Shown: piece after piece, positions 1-10,944 of the stretch
Numbering within the stretch: position 1 is the stretch's first letter
Layout of the letters: each line of letters opens with the position of its first letter
Assembly: GCF_024139115.2 (NCBI RefSeq)
Contig: NC_085139.1
Location: forward strand, 256,869,679-256,933,678
Direction of reading: 5' to 3'
Source of the DNA: Armigeres subalbatus
Taxonomy: Eukaryota > Arthropoda > Insecta > Diptera > Culicidae
DNA: 64,000 nucleotides
Position numbers and translations under genes: made by a program
Notes under the pieces: model-generated
What the model saw: only the letters and a program-made list of their open reading frames with translations
Told to the model about the DNA's origin: nothing
The model's database searches: none

Positions 1-129
1 GTCGTCCGATAAGCCACGTGAGGATATCATAGTAGGCTTTGAAGCTCTCCGGACCACCGTAGGGAGTGTTGAGAACCGAAAGAGGGATGTTGTTTGGATA
101 GCCAAGCAGCTTGAGGTGCTCCGAAAGGT
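1..129 (-). CDS. Partial host exon, NDC80/HEC1-like calponin-homology domain (5' edge of window)
   Basis: Read on the minus strand, this stretch is open in one frame and gives a globular, non-repetitive peptide containing SEHLKLLGYPNNIPL, then TPYGGPESFKAYYDILTWLI. A hydrophobic helix, a GYP turn, and about 26 residues later a WLI motif match the second half of the NDC80 (HEC1) CH domain; CLUAP1/IFT38-type domains share the LGYP...WL pattern but have a shorter spacing. NDC80 is a kinetochore microtubule-binding subunit. The start is chosen at a good 3' splice acceptor: a pyrimidine-rich tract ending in TTGCAG at 131-130, with the exon entering in the second base of a codon. Upstream reading meets a TAA within about 40 bases, so the splice site is needed. 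The exon runs off the window. Exon status is fairly secure; the family name is an inference from a short match. Confidence 0.5.
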
Positions 130-775
130 CTGCAAGGAAGTGCAAGGCATGGGAATTTTTTTAATTCAATACGAACTTTGGAACTTTTAAATGTGCTACG
201 TTTGACAGGGCAAGTGAATTGAACAACTCAGTTTAATTCAATTAGCTTGTAAAAAGTTGAACATATGTTCACTTGCCTTGTCTAAATTTTGCATTAGTTG
301 GAATAGGTTGGAATATTACTGATTCGATGGTATTATCATCATAAAAGATGTCAGCCGCAGACCTGACAAATAATATCGTAGATCGGACCGGGTTATTGTT
401 AGTAAGAACCACTCTGCCTCTACTGCTCAAGTAGTACCAACGAAATGTTTCAATTTAAAGTGAAAAATATCAAACAACAAAAAAGATTTCCTCAAGTATA
501 TATTAAGCCATGGGTTCCCAAACTGTGGGTCGATCATTGGTGGGTCGCGAAAGACTAATTTTGATACATACTTTTAATCCTTTTTTGTATCACAAATCTA
601 TTCAAGGAATTAGATATGGATCTACGGAATTAATTGGTGACTAGAGTACAACCAATTTTACGAAGTCAATGGCCTTTTTCGTTATCCGTCATAAATGCTG
701 GACAGAGGCATACACTCAGAAATACAATGAAAAATGGCAGAGATTTTTGCAAATACAGTACAATCATAATCTTAC
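130..775. other. AT-rich intronic/intergenic sequence
   Basis: No gene is visible. On the minus strand this would be intron upstream of the exon at 1-129. It contains a short inverted AT-rich pair around 190-290 (TGTTCACTTGCC-like, and a GGCAAGTGAA-like partner) but no clear element ends. Confidence 0.4.
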
Positions 776-1505
776 TCAACTCCAATCCAAATCTTGTCCC
801 ACTACAATCCAAATACAACCCAAATCCAACCTTAATCCAATCCAAATCCATTCTAAATCCGATCCAAATCCAATCCATATCCAATTCAAATCCAATCCCC
901 AATCGAAACTCATTTCAAAACCAATCCAAAACTAAATCAAATTCTAATTCAATCCAAATACATATCCAAATCGGATGTAAATCCAATTCAAATCCAACTT
1001 TAATCCAATAAAAATCCATTCCAAATCCAAAATCAATCCATATCTAATCCAAATCCAATTCAAATTCAATCTAAATCCAAATCAAATGTAATTCAATTTC
1101 AACCCAAATCAAAATCCATTCCAAATTCAATCTCAAACCAATTCCAACCCAAATCCAAATCCATTCCAAATCTGATCTAAATTCAATCCAAATCTAATCC
1201 AAATCCTTCCAAATCAAATTCAAATTCAATCCAAATCGGAATCGAATGTAAATCCAATCCAAATCCATTACAAATGAAATTCAATCTTAATCCAATCTAA
1301 ATCTAATCCAAATACAATTATAATCTGATCTAAATCCAATCCAAATCTAATTCAAATCCAATCCAAAACCAATCCAAATTCAATCTAAATCTAATCAAAT
1401 TCCAATTCAAATTAGATCCAAAGCCAAATCCAAATCGAATTCAAATCCAATTCAAATTCAATCCAATACAAACCCAACTCAAATCCAATTTAAATCTATT
1501 CCGAA
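776..1505. repeat. Degenerate TCCAAA/TCCAAT satellite
   Basis: About 730 bp of imperfect 6- and 12-bp tandem motifs of the form AATCCAAATCCAAT, with frequent single-base changes. The plus-strand open frame across the start (rich in N, P, I, S, Q) and its minus-strand counterpart are products of the repeat and not proteins. Confidence 0.85.
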
Positions 1506-1595
1506 TAGAATATAAAATTACTGAGATTTTAGCAAATATGTACAAAGAAGAGGTATGAAACAATTTCAGCAATCTAACGCAAATTCAATTCAAGA

Positions 1596-4500
1596 GCCTT
1601 CTTTCAAGAGGCCCGGAAGCCTCCTTTCAAGAGGCCCGGAAGTCTCCTTTCAAGAGGCCCGGAAGCCTCCTTTCAAGAGGCCCGGAAGCCTCCTTTCAAG
1701 AGGCCCGGAAGCCTCCTTTCAAGAGGCCCGGAAGCCTCCTTTCAAGAGGCCCGGAAGCCTCCTTTCAAGAGGCCCGGAAGCCTCCTTTCAAGAGGCCCGG
1801 AAGCCTCCTTTCAAGAGGCCGGAAGCCTCCTTTCAAGAGGCCCGGAAGCCTCCTTTCAAGAGGCCCGGAAGCCTCCTTTCAAGAGGCCCGGAAGCCTCCT
1901 TTCAAGAGGCCCGGAAGCCTCCTTTCAAGAGGCCCGGAAGCCTCCTTTCAAGAGGCCCAGAAGCCTCCTTTCAAGAGGTCCGGAAGCCTCCTTTCAAGAG
2001 GCCCGGAAGCCTCCTTTCAAGAGGCCCGGAAGTCTCCTTTCAAGAGGCCCGGAAGTCTCCTTTCAAGAGGCCCAAAAGCCTCCTTTCAAGAGGCCCGGAA
2101 GCCTCCTTTCAAGAGGCCCGGAAGCCTCCTTTCAAGAGGCCCGGAAACCTCCTTTCAAGAGGCCCGAAGCCTCCTTTCAAGAGGCCTGAAGCCTCCGTTC
2201 TAGAGGCCCGTACGCCTCCTTTCAAGAGGCCCGGAAGCCTCCTTTCAAGAGGCCCGGAAGCCTCCTTTCAAGAGGCCCGGAAGCCTCCTTTCAAGAGGCC
2301 CGGAAGCCTCCTTTCAAGAGGCCCGGAAGCCTCCTTTCAAGAGGCCCGGAAGCCTCCTTTCAAGAGGCCCGGAAGCCTCCTTTCAAGAGGCCCGGAAGCC
2401 TCCTTTCAAGAGGCCCAGGCCTCCTTTCAAGAGGCCCGGAAGCCTCCTTTCAAGAGGCTCCCAAGCCTCCTTTCAAGAGGCCCGGAAGCCTCCTTTCAAG
2501 AGGCCCGGAAGCCTCCTTTCAAGAGGCCCGAAGCCTCCTTTCAAGAGGCTCTCAAGCCTCCTTTCAAGAGGCTCGGAAGCCTCCTTTCAAAAGGCCCGGA
2601 AGCCTCCTTTCAAGAGGCCCGGAAGCCTTCTTTCAAAAGGCCCGGAAGCCTCCTTTCAAGAGGCCCGGAAGCCTCCTTTCAAGAGGCCCCGAAGCCTCCT
2701 CTCAAGAGGCGCGGAAGCCTTCTTTCAAGAGGCTCGGAAGCCTCCTTTCAAGAGGCCAGGAAGCCTCCTTTCAAGAGGCCAGGAAGCCTCCTTTCAAGAG
2801 GCCAGGAAGCCTCCTTTCAAGAGGCCAGGAAGCCTCCTTCCAAGAGGCCAGGAAGCCTCCTTCCAAAAGGCTAGGAAGCCTCCTTTCAAGAGGCTCGGAA
2901 GCCTCTTTTCAAAAGGCTCGGAAGCCTCTTTTCAAAAGGCTCGGAAGCCTCTTTTCAAGAGGCCCAGCCTTCTTTCAAAGGCCGGAAGCCTCCTTTCAAG
3001 AGGCCCGAAGCCTCCTTTCAAGAGGGCCCGAAGCCTCCTTTCAAGAGGCCCGGAAGCCTCCTTTCAAGAGGCCCGGAAGCCTCCTTTCAAGAGGCCAGAG
3101 CCTCCTTTCAAGAGGCCCGGAAGCCTCCTTTCAAGAGGGCCCGGAAGCCTCCTTTCAAGAGGCCCGGAAGCCTCCTTTCAAGAGGCCCGGAAGCCTCCTT
3201 TCAAGAGGCCCGAAGACTCCTTTCAAAGGCCCGAAGCCTCCTTTCAAGAGGCCACGAAGCCTCCTTTCAAGAGGCCCAAGCCTCCTTTCAAAGCCAGGAA
3301 GCCTCCTTTCAAGAGGCCCGAAGCCTCCTTTCAAGAGGCCCGAAGCCTCCTTTCAAGAGGCTCAGAAGCCTCCTTTCAAGAGGCCCGGAAGCCTCCTTTC
3401 AAGAGGCCCGGAAGACTCCTGTCAATAACCCCGGAGGCCTCCGGTCACTTACCCCTGAAGCCTCCTTTCAAGAGGCCGTGAAGCCACCTCTCAAGAGGCC
3501 CGGAAGCCTCCTTTCAAGAGGCCCGGAAGCCTCCTTCAAGGGGCCCGGAAGCCTCCTTCAAGAGGCCCGGAAGCCACCTTTCAAGAGGCCCGGAAGCCTC
3601 CTTTCAAGAGGCCCGGAAGCCTCCTTTCAAGAGGCCCAAGCCTCCTTTCAAGAGGCGCGGAAGCCTCCTTTCAAGAGGCCCGGAAGCCTCCTCCTTTAAG
3701 AGGCCCGGAAGCCTCCTTTCAAGAGGCCCAAGCCTCCTTTCAAGAGGCCCGGAAGCCTCCTTTCAAGAGGCCCGAAGCCTCCTTTCAAGAGGCCCGGAAG
3801 CCTCCTTTCAAGAGGCCCGAAGCCTCCTTTCAAGAGGCCCAAGCCTCCTTTCAAGAGGCCCGGAAGCCTCCTTTCAAGAGGCCCAAGCCTCCTTTCAAGA
3901 GGCCCGAAGCCTCCTTTCAAGAGGCCCGGAAGCCTCCTTTCAAGAGGCCCGGAAGCCTCCTTTCAAGAGGCCCGGAAGCCTCCTTTCAAGAGGCCCGGAA
4001 GCCTCCTTTCAAGAGGCCCGGAAGCCTCCTTTCAAGAGGCCCGGAAGCCTCCTTTCAGGAGGCCCGGAAGCCTCCTTTCAAGAGGCCCGGAAGCCTCCTT
4101 TCAAGAGGCCCGGAAGCCTCCTTTCAAGAGGCCCGGAAGCCTCCTTTCAAGAGGCCATAAAGCCTCCTTTCAAGAGGCCCGGAAGCCTCCTTTCAAGAGG
4201 CCCGGAAGCCTCCTTTCAAGAGGCCCGAAAGCCTCCTTTCAAGAGGCCCGAAAGCCTCCTTTCAGGAGGCCTGAAGCCTCCTTTCAAGAGGCCCAGCCTC
4301 CTTTCAAGAGGCCCGGAAGCCTCCTTTCAAGAGGCCCGGAAGCCTCCTTTCAAGAGGCCCGGAAGCCTCCTTTCAAGAGGCCCGGAAGCCTCCTTTCAAG
4401 AGGCCCGGAAGCCTCCTTTCAAGAGGCCTGGAAGCCTCCTTTCAAGAGGCCCGGAAGCCTCCTTTAAAGAGGCCCGGAAGCCTCCTTTCAAGAGGCCCGG

Positions 4501-6231
4501 AAGCCTCCTTTCAAGAGGCCCGGTAGCCTCTTTTCAAGAGGCTCGGAAGCCTCCTTTCAAGAGGCCGGATGCCTCCTATCAAGAGGCCCGGAAGCCTCCT
4601 TTCAAGAGGCGCGGAAGCCTCCTTTCAAGAGGCCCGAAGCCTCCTTTCAAGAGGCCCGAAGCCGCATTTCAAGAGGCCCGGAAGCCTCCTTTTAAGAGGC
4701 CCGGAAGCCTCCTTTCAAGAGGCCCGGCAGCCTCCTTTCAAGAGGCTCGACAGCCTTCTTTCAAGATGCCCGGAAGCCTCCTTTCAAGAGGCCCGGAAGC
4801 CTCCTTTCAAGAGGCCCGGAAGCCTCCTTTCAAGAGGCCCGGAAGCCTCCTTTCAAGAGGCCCGGAAGCCTCCTTTCAAGAGGCCCGACAGCCTTCTTTC
4901 AAGAGGCCCGGAAGCCTCCTTTCAAGAGGCCCGGAAGCCTCCTTTCAAGAGGCCCGGAAGCCTCCTTTCAAGAGGCCCGGAAGCCTCCTTTCAAGAGGCC
5001 CGGAAGCCTCCTTTCAAGAGGCCCGGAAGCCTCCTTTCAAGAGGCCCGGAAGCCTCCTTTCAAGAGGCCCGCCAGCCTCCTTTCAAGAGGCCCGGAAGCC
5101 TCCTTTCAAGAGGCCCGGAAGCCTCCTTTCAAGAGGCCCGGAAGCCTCCTTTCAAGAGGCCCGGAAGCCTCCTTTCAAGAGGCCCGGAAGCCTCCTTTCA
5201 AGAGGCCCAGAGGCCTCCTTTCAAGAGGCCCAGAGGCCTCCTTTCAAGAGGCCCGGAAGCCTCCTTTCAAGAGGCCCGGAAGCCTCCTTTCAAGAGGCCC
5301 GGAAGCCTCCTTTCAAGAGGCCCGGAAGCCTCCTTTCAAGAGGCCCGGAAGCCTCCTTTCAAGAGGCCCGGAAGCCTCCTTTCAAGAGGCCCGGAAGCCG
5401 CCTTTCAAGCGGCCGGGGGGCCTCCTTTCAAGAGGCCCGGAAGCCTCCTTTCAAGAGGCCCGGAAGCCTCCTTTCAAGAGGCCCGGAAGCCTCCTTTCAA
5501 GAGGCCCGGAAGCCTCCTTTCAAGAGGCCCGGAAGCCTCCTTTCAAGAGGCCCGGAAGCCTCCTTTCAAGAGGCCCGGAAGCCTCCTTTCAAGAGGCCGG
5601 AAGCCTCCTTTCAAGAGGCCCGGAAGCCTCCTTTCAAGAGGCCCAGAAGCCTCCTTTCAAGAGGCCCGGAAGCCTCCTTTCAAGAGGCCCGGAAGACTCC
5701 TTTCAAGAGGCCCGGCAAGCTCCTTTCAAGAGGCCCGGAAGACTCCTTTCAAAGGCCCGAAGCCTCCTTTCAAGAGGCCCAAGCCTCCTTTCAAGAGGCC
5801 CGGAAGCCTCCTTTCAAGAGGCCCGGAAGCCTCCTTTCAAGAGGCCCGGAAGCCTCCTTTCAAGAGGCCCGGAAGCCTCCTTTCAAGAGGCCCGGAAGCC
5901 TCCTTTCAAGAGGCTCGGAAGCCTCCTTTCAAGAGGCTCGGAAGCCTCCTTTCAAGAGGCCAGGAAGCCTCCTTTCAAGAGGCCAGGAAGCCTCCTTTCA
6001 AGAGGCCAGGAAGCCTCCTTTCAAGAGGCCAGGAAGCCTCCTTTCAAGAGGCCAGGAAGCCTCCTTTCAAGAGGCTCGGAAGCCTCCTTTCAAGAGGCTC
6101 GGAAGCCTCCTTTCAAGAGGCTCGGAAGCCTCCTTTCAAGAGGCCCGGAAGCCTCCTTTCAAGAGGCCCGGAAGCCTCCTTTCAAGAGGCCCGGAAGCCT
6201 TCTTTCAAGAGGCCCGGAAGCCTCCTTTCAA
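1596..6231. repeat. Large 23-bp minisatellite array
   Basis: About 4.6 kb of near-uniform tandem units of 23 bp with the core GCCTCCTTTCAAGAGGCC followed by a short CGGAA linker, roughly 200 copies. Each unit carries an inverted GCCTC/GAGGC pair, so a single strand can form serial hairpins. Because 23 is not a multiple of 3, every plus frame cycles through all three phases and gives the same 23-residue peptide cycle (SLLSRGPEASFQEARKPPF...). This explains the open frames of 439, 508 and 627 codons. Units of 22 or 21 bp and single-base indels are common at 2940-4330; units at 4770-6230 are more homogeneous. Linker variants (CCAGGAAG, CTCGGAAG) cluster in blocks near 2735-2960 and 5920-6130. 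Confidence 0.97.
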
Positions 6232-6703
6232 ATGTTATTACTTTTACAAAAATGACTTATTCAAAAGAAAATCTAGACTTGAAATTGTGTGATTGGATCA
6301 AAATTATGTTCATAAATAGTATATGTTTGCTGGAAAACGCATATATTGTTGAGGGTGCCAACAACTGTCGCACCCTGACAATGACGTATTCTACCCTACG
6401 ATGTCTCCAAATTTTTCAATATTTGGTAGAATCGCCTCTTTCCGAAAATTAATAAATTTGTATTTTGTTGTATCCGTACTAGAGCGACAAATTTTGGAAA
6501 GGGTGATCTAAAATATCGACGAATTTAAAAAAAAAATGCATCTAGCTAGCCGCAATGAACACATAAGCCACTCTGAGTAAGACTCCCGAAATAGCCATAA
6601 GACCTCATCCGGCTTCTGGCAACGTATTTCTCTAGTCTGTCGATCTCTGACGCTCCAAATCGAACCAACCCATCTTGGGTCGGGTCTGAACAGTGCCTAT
6701 CAC
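6232..6703. other. AT-rich unique sequence after the minisatellite
   Basis: No gene recognised. The plus-strand open frame that leaves the 23-bp array continues to about 6452 only by chance. The segment from 6540 leads into the RTE-type fragment that follows. Confidence 0.4.
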
Positions 6704-7111
6704 TTATTGTGCTGGTGTGGTCACCGCTCCTTGAACAGACTGACTTATCCGTTCGTCAAGCTTCTGCCAGTTCTCAGCCGTTACTCCTTTCACCGACAAC
6801 TGCTGGATATTGTAACGCATCGTTCGCTGTGATCTTTCGTTTGATACAGTTGACAGCCGTGATCGAGTTTTACTGCCAAAGAGGTAGTGAACCGAATCAA
6901 TGTTTGGACCTCTACCCATCTACCAGAAGATGGTCTATCTGGTTGCCATTGGGGTGTTTCCAGATGTGATTTCGGATATTCTTTCGTGCAGAATAGGTAC
7001 TCCGATAACAATTGTCACGTTATGTTTTGAGCACTCTCCATAGGCTTCATTGGGTAGATGTTAATTAGGCTATAAGAGAAGAATTTGCCCCGCAACCTCA
7101 ACACAGCCACC
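6704..7111 (-). pseudogene. RTE-type non-LTR retrotransposon, endonuclease fragment
   Basis: Three minus-strand pieces in successive frames match the second half of an AP-type endonuclease of the craniofacial-development-protein-2-like RTE family. LRLRGKFFSYSLINIY (near 7110-7060) is a core strand of the nuclease fold, WKHPNGNQIDHLLVDG (near 6970-6920) carries the NQIDH motif, and PNIDSVHYLFGSKTRSRL (near 6910-6850) corresponds to the terminal D-H motif. Downstream NERSQRTMRYNIQQL follows the usual linker. At least two frameshifts and a stop separate the pieces, and part of the domain between the first two is deleted. It abuts the C-terminal part of a Jockey fragment on the same strand. It cannot encode a working nuclease. 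Family assignment is by motif recognition. Confidence 0.75.
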
Positions 7112-8060
7112 TGCAGACTGTAGCAAAATAGAAGGATACATGCTTGGACGCAGGAAGCCACCTGCCAGGGAGAAGACGGAAGAAGTCCGAAAGCCATGCA
7201 TAGGTACTGGTTGAAGACTGGGGACAGTTTGCTAACAAGCTCTCGTCGTGCAAGTCAGTTCCACTCCGTACAGCAGTCTACTGTTGATCAACACTTAACC
7301 GATACGATACCGAGTGGCCACGTGATTTGTCCTATGTGGCATTGATAGTGTTTTAATTAAGCCGTTACAAATATTTAATTTAAATTATGTCCTACTAGTC
7401 TCCGAAAGGTCAAGGGGGGGACAATAAAAAATAAATATTAAAATGGAAAAATCAATAAAACTCCTCGGATTTGTTAAAGAATGTTTTGAAAATCCTCAGA
7501 ATTGCCCGAATTTTTTTTATTGCCCCCTCAAAATATTTGTTTTTGGTCGAAAAAACCGAGGGGGGGGGACATAATTGTTTTTAAATATTTGTATCGGCCT
7601 TAGATTGATCTTCAATCTGTAGACAGCTTTGACCGCTCTGATATGACGACAGTACTCGGTCAATGAAGATTCCGAGTGTCTTGACAAGTTTCTGGTTTGG
7701 GATCAGCTACCCATCAATCTTGAGACTAAGGTCGGAGATACTTTTCCTGGCCGACGTGGTGAAGCTGACACCGATAAGGCACATCGATGAACCGCACTGA
7801 CAGTTGCACGCCGTAGCTGCATTACTCCATTAGATGTTGGGTTCTTTTTGAACCCGGTGTGCCTGCAGCTTATAAAACCGCTACGTGGACATCGGCCCTT
7901 AGGTTTGGATACGCGTTCGCACCGGGCTTAGTGTTTCCGATGACCAAAAGACGAATGTCGTCCCTATAGACGAGGGTGTAGATGTTTTTGGGGAGGCCAT
8001 AGATGGCTCCTTTCAAAGCAACCAGAAACGGGGTCTGTCGCTGCGCGAACAAAATTAGTT
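7112..8060 (-). pseudogene. Jockey-like reverse transcriptase fragment, split by a MITE
   Basis: Minus-strand reading from 8052 gives FLVALKGAIYGLPKNIYTLVYRDDIRLLVIGN, in which YRDDI stands where YADDI is expected, so one catalytic aspartate neighbourhood is altered. Continuing downstream, LSLKIDG...KTLGIFIDR is the thumb region after the palm. After an interruption at 7366-7593, short pieces ending in AFGLLPSSPWQVASCVQA match the region after the RT in Aedes Jockey elements. There are several stops and frameshifts. The reading on both sides of the interruption belongs to the same element and strand, which supports the interruption being a later insertion. A dead remnant of the replication protein of a non-LTR retrotransposon. 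Confidence 0.75.
7368..7591. mobile_element. 224-bp MITE with TA target duplication, inside Jockey remnant
   Basis: Termini are inverted copies: both start CAAATATTTAA and reach ATTATGTCC within 25 bp, with about five mismatches. TA dinucleotides flank it at 7366-7367 and 7592-7593. Inside, G-runs (7412-7418, 7560-7568) next to ACAATAAA/ACATAAT and a TTTTATTGCCCCC stretch make a second inverted layer. No coding capacity. Confidence 0.65.
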
Positions 8061-8843
8061 CATCATAAAATCAATCACACCGTTGCACCCAGCATTGCAA
8101 CGCGTTGGTCTAAGCCATACCGATGTTGATGTCATATTAAGAAACTGTAAGTGATAAGTAGAGCGGAAAAAGGCATAACTAATTTACATAAGGACAGCTA
8201 GGAACGAATATCGCACACAGATTAGGCGATAAACACGCCCACGCGTAGGCGCATGTGGCAATAAACATTTTTCCTTTCTCTTTCGTCCTGCCAGAATGCA
8301 GTCCTTTGGCAGGAACGATACAAATGTTTTTCAATCCTAAGAAGCTAATGTTATGCAATCATAGAAGATAAGCCGCGCCTTAAATTGTGAGCCCTTCCCG
8401 ATCTGGCCGTAAGAGCAAGCGAAATAGAATCGATTAAGGATAATTACCAGATCTGGATGGGCGTTAGTTAATAAGCTCAATACTATTATACAAGTGGTAG
8501 ATCACCACACATTCAAGAGTTACATTAGGCGCAACGTGGAAGATCACCACACATTGAAGAATAGTTGTAATGAGTGAAATAGAAAATATTCGTAGATTAA
8601 TCACTAATGCCCAAAAGAGAGCAAAAATGTGACCCAAATATTTCTAAATTGTAAATCACTAATGTATCATGTAGAAGTAAGACCCTTACCCCTGTAAATG
8701 TTTCAAATAAAATTAAGTTCGATGTTTTACTCCTGATTCTTTAATTAGAATTTCGAAACTCCGGTCTTCAACTTCCCTGCTTGACTCGAAAACGTCTCTC
8801 CGTAAAGGAGAAACAAGTAGTATCAAAAAGGACTTTTGGTTTG
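8061..8843. other. Non-coding region with LTR-like polyadenylation motif
   Basis: No gene. A GATCACCACACATT motif occurs twice (8491, 8543 region). At 8706-8725 AATAAAATTAAGTTCGAT resembles the polyadenylation/R region of an insect LTR, but no matching TG...CA ends were located, so a solo LTR is only a possibility. Confidence 0.3.
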
Positions 8844-9130
8844 GTTCCTTGGATCGAAACAAGTTGCTCTGTAACAGGAGAAACAGGAAGTTCCTAGGGA
8901 GGGTAACCTCCCGGTGTGCATTTGCGAAGGACATCTCCCTAACTGGAGAAAGAAGTAGCTCCTGCACCCAGAAAATTAGTGACAGTCCAGCGAGGTCGTC
9001 ACAACCCGGTTCCTTGGATCGAAAAGGTCTCTCCCTAACAGGAGAAACAAGTAGTTTCGAGGAATCACCAAGCCGGCGTGCATTTGCGAAAACGTCTCCT
9101 CACACGGAGAAATAAGTAGCTCTTACACCT
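8844..9130. repeat. Tandem duplication of an approximately 163-bp unit
   Basis: GGTTCCTTGGATCGAAA at about 8844 recurs at about 9008, and GTGTGCATTTGCGAA at 8914 recurs as GCGTGCATTTGCGAAAA at 9076; each pair is about 163 bp apart. Every half unit also contains AACAGGAGAAACA-like motifs, so a shorter ancestral period is likely. The open frames here are not recognisable proteins. Confidence 0.65.
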
Positions 9131-9954
9131 GAAACTCCAGTGACGACTGCGTCGACTTCGTCACAGGGTCACTACTAGAACCGATCCCTACGCGACCTAA
9201 ATCCCCCCTGGGTATGTTCTAGAGGCGGAGTATTCCCAGAAGAAGAGACCCAGAGACCCAGAAGGACTGGCGGGAGAGAAAGTTGTGCGCAAAAGTCCAC
9301 CCAAGTCCACCAGGCTTAGTACTCCCTAGAAAAAAATAGCTCCCCTAGGATTTGAAAAGTTAGTTAGCAGTGATATTAATTTTCAACATATAGCATAATG
9401 AATTACTGGAAAAGTTTGACTAGTTATCTCCCATATTCACCTTATCATAATGAAATGAGTGGAAGACAGATGAGCTTGTTTCTCATTTCTGAGAAAGATT
9501 CCTGTATGGCAGTGAAATTGCATTTGTTGTTAATTATTAAAAAGGAAAGTAAGTTTGACATTGTCTATCCGGAACAAAGTTAGTACGCTTTTTAAACCGA
9601 AGAAACCGAAGGATTTTTCTCCAGTTACAGGCAACTTACCCAACTTCGGAAGTAGTGCACTGGATTCCCCTGAAGATGCGCTAAACAATGCATCAATTAG
9701 TTTGATATATAAAACTTCGGAAAAAAGTTCGGTTCGGAAGTCCCGACTTCCGAATTTTAATTTGGTACTACGCCGACAATATGAACATCAACGGGGAGCC
9801 ACCAAAATATCAATCGAAGCAATCGTGGTACTTCGCCAACAGTCGAAAACATGTGGTCAACCATCACGGACTCTAGTGACAGTCCTCCAGCAGACTTCCA
9901 CTTGCCTTGCAGCATTATAATCTCCACAATTTCCATCAGCATCCGAGAAGGACT
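9131..9954. other. Unassigned sequence with a 121-codon open frame
   Basis: A plus-strand frame at 9555-9920 (starting MTLSIRNK) and a minus-strand frame at 9757-9942 overlap. Neither matches a family I recognise. The minus frame has a plausible globular composition (SLESVMVDHMFSTVGEV) and may be a transposon remnant, but this is a guess. Confidence 0.25.
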
Positions 9955-10815
9955 ATCATCAGAATCCGAAAATAATTCTCATTGGAATCTCTAAAGAAAT
10001 TTTTCCAGAATCATCGAAGTATAATACCCTTAATAATCCATGGAGGATTTACTTCAGAATCTCTCGTTAATTTGCTTCGGATTTCCTCCGGAGTCGTTCG
10101 AAGATTTGTTTCGGAACTCCTTGACGTTTTGTTTCGGAAAACTTCGACGATTTGCTTTAGAATCTCTTGAATATTTAATTCGGAGTCTCTCAACGGTTTG
10201 CCTCGGGATCCCTCAATGATTTGCTTAGGAATCCCTTAGGAATCGATTTTTTTTTAATCGCTCGACGATTTGCCTTGGAATCATTTGACTATTCGCTTCG
10301 GAATTTATCGACGGTTTGCTTCGGAATTCCTCGACGATTTACTTCGGAATCCCTCGACGAATTACTTAGGAATCATTCGAACATTCGCTTCAACATCCCT
10401 TCGAAATCGCTGGAGGATTTTTCACAGAATCCCTGGAGGATTAATTCGGAATCCCTCGAAAATTTGCTTCAGAATCCCTCGACAGATTGCTTCGGAATCA
10501 TTCGACGATTTGCTTCTACATTCCTGGAATATTGCCTACGTTAGAATTCCTGGAGGATTTCCGACAGAATTTCTGCAACATTCCCGTTGCTACTTCGGAA
10601 TCATTCCCGTATGAATTCCTGGAATACTCCCGTCGTACTCCCTGGAACTTTCCTATCGGAGTCCCACGTGGATTGCCTTCAGAATCCATGGAGGTTACCT
10701 TCGGTATGCTTGGAGGATTGGAGAATCCCTGGAATATTCTCGTCGGAACCACTAAAGGATTCTCATCGAAATCCTTGGAAGATTCCCGTCGGAATCCCTG
10801 GAGGAATAATACTTT
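9955..10815. repeat. Degenerate 23-30 bp minisatellite (GGAATCCCTCGACGATTTGCTTC type)
   Basis: About 860 bp of strongly diverged units built around TTCGGAATCCCTCGACGATT, shading into GGAATCCCTGGAGGATT towards the right. It is a decayed relative of the GGAATTCC-rich arrays at 45-51.8 kb and 56.6-62.9 kb. The overlapping frames of about 110 codons here are shadows of the repeat. Confidence 0.8.
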
Positions 10816-10944
10816 TTTTTTCATTTGAGATAGATAGAATATTCATGAAATATGCAAAAATATCCACTGCCTATCTGTGGGATCCTGACGGCGATTCGTC
10901 ACATACTGCCTTTTGAGTGTGCAGGACAAAGTTGAGCGCTACTA

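Noticed and set aside
1596..6231. CRISPR-like array of short repeats
   Set aside because: Repeats are directly adjacent with no unique spacers, and the genome is plainly eukaryotic.
4569..6452. 627-codon plus-strand frame over the 23-bp array
   Set aside because: Same 23-residue cycle appears in every plus frame; the sequence is a minisatellite.
8061..8843. Solo LTR at the AATAAAATTAAGTTCGAT motif
   Set aside because: No TG...CA boundaries or target duplication could be found.
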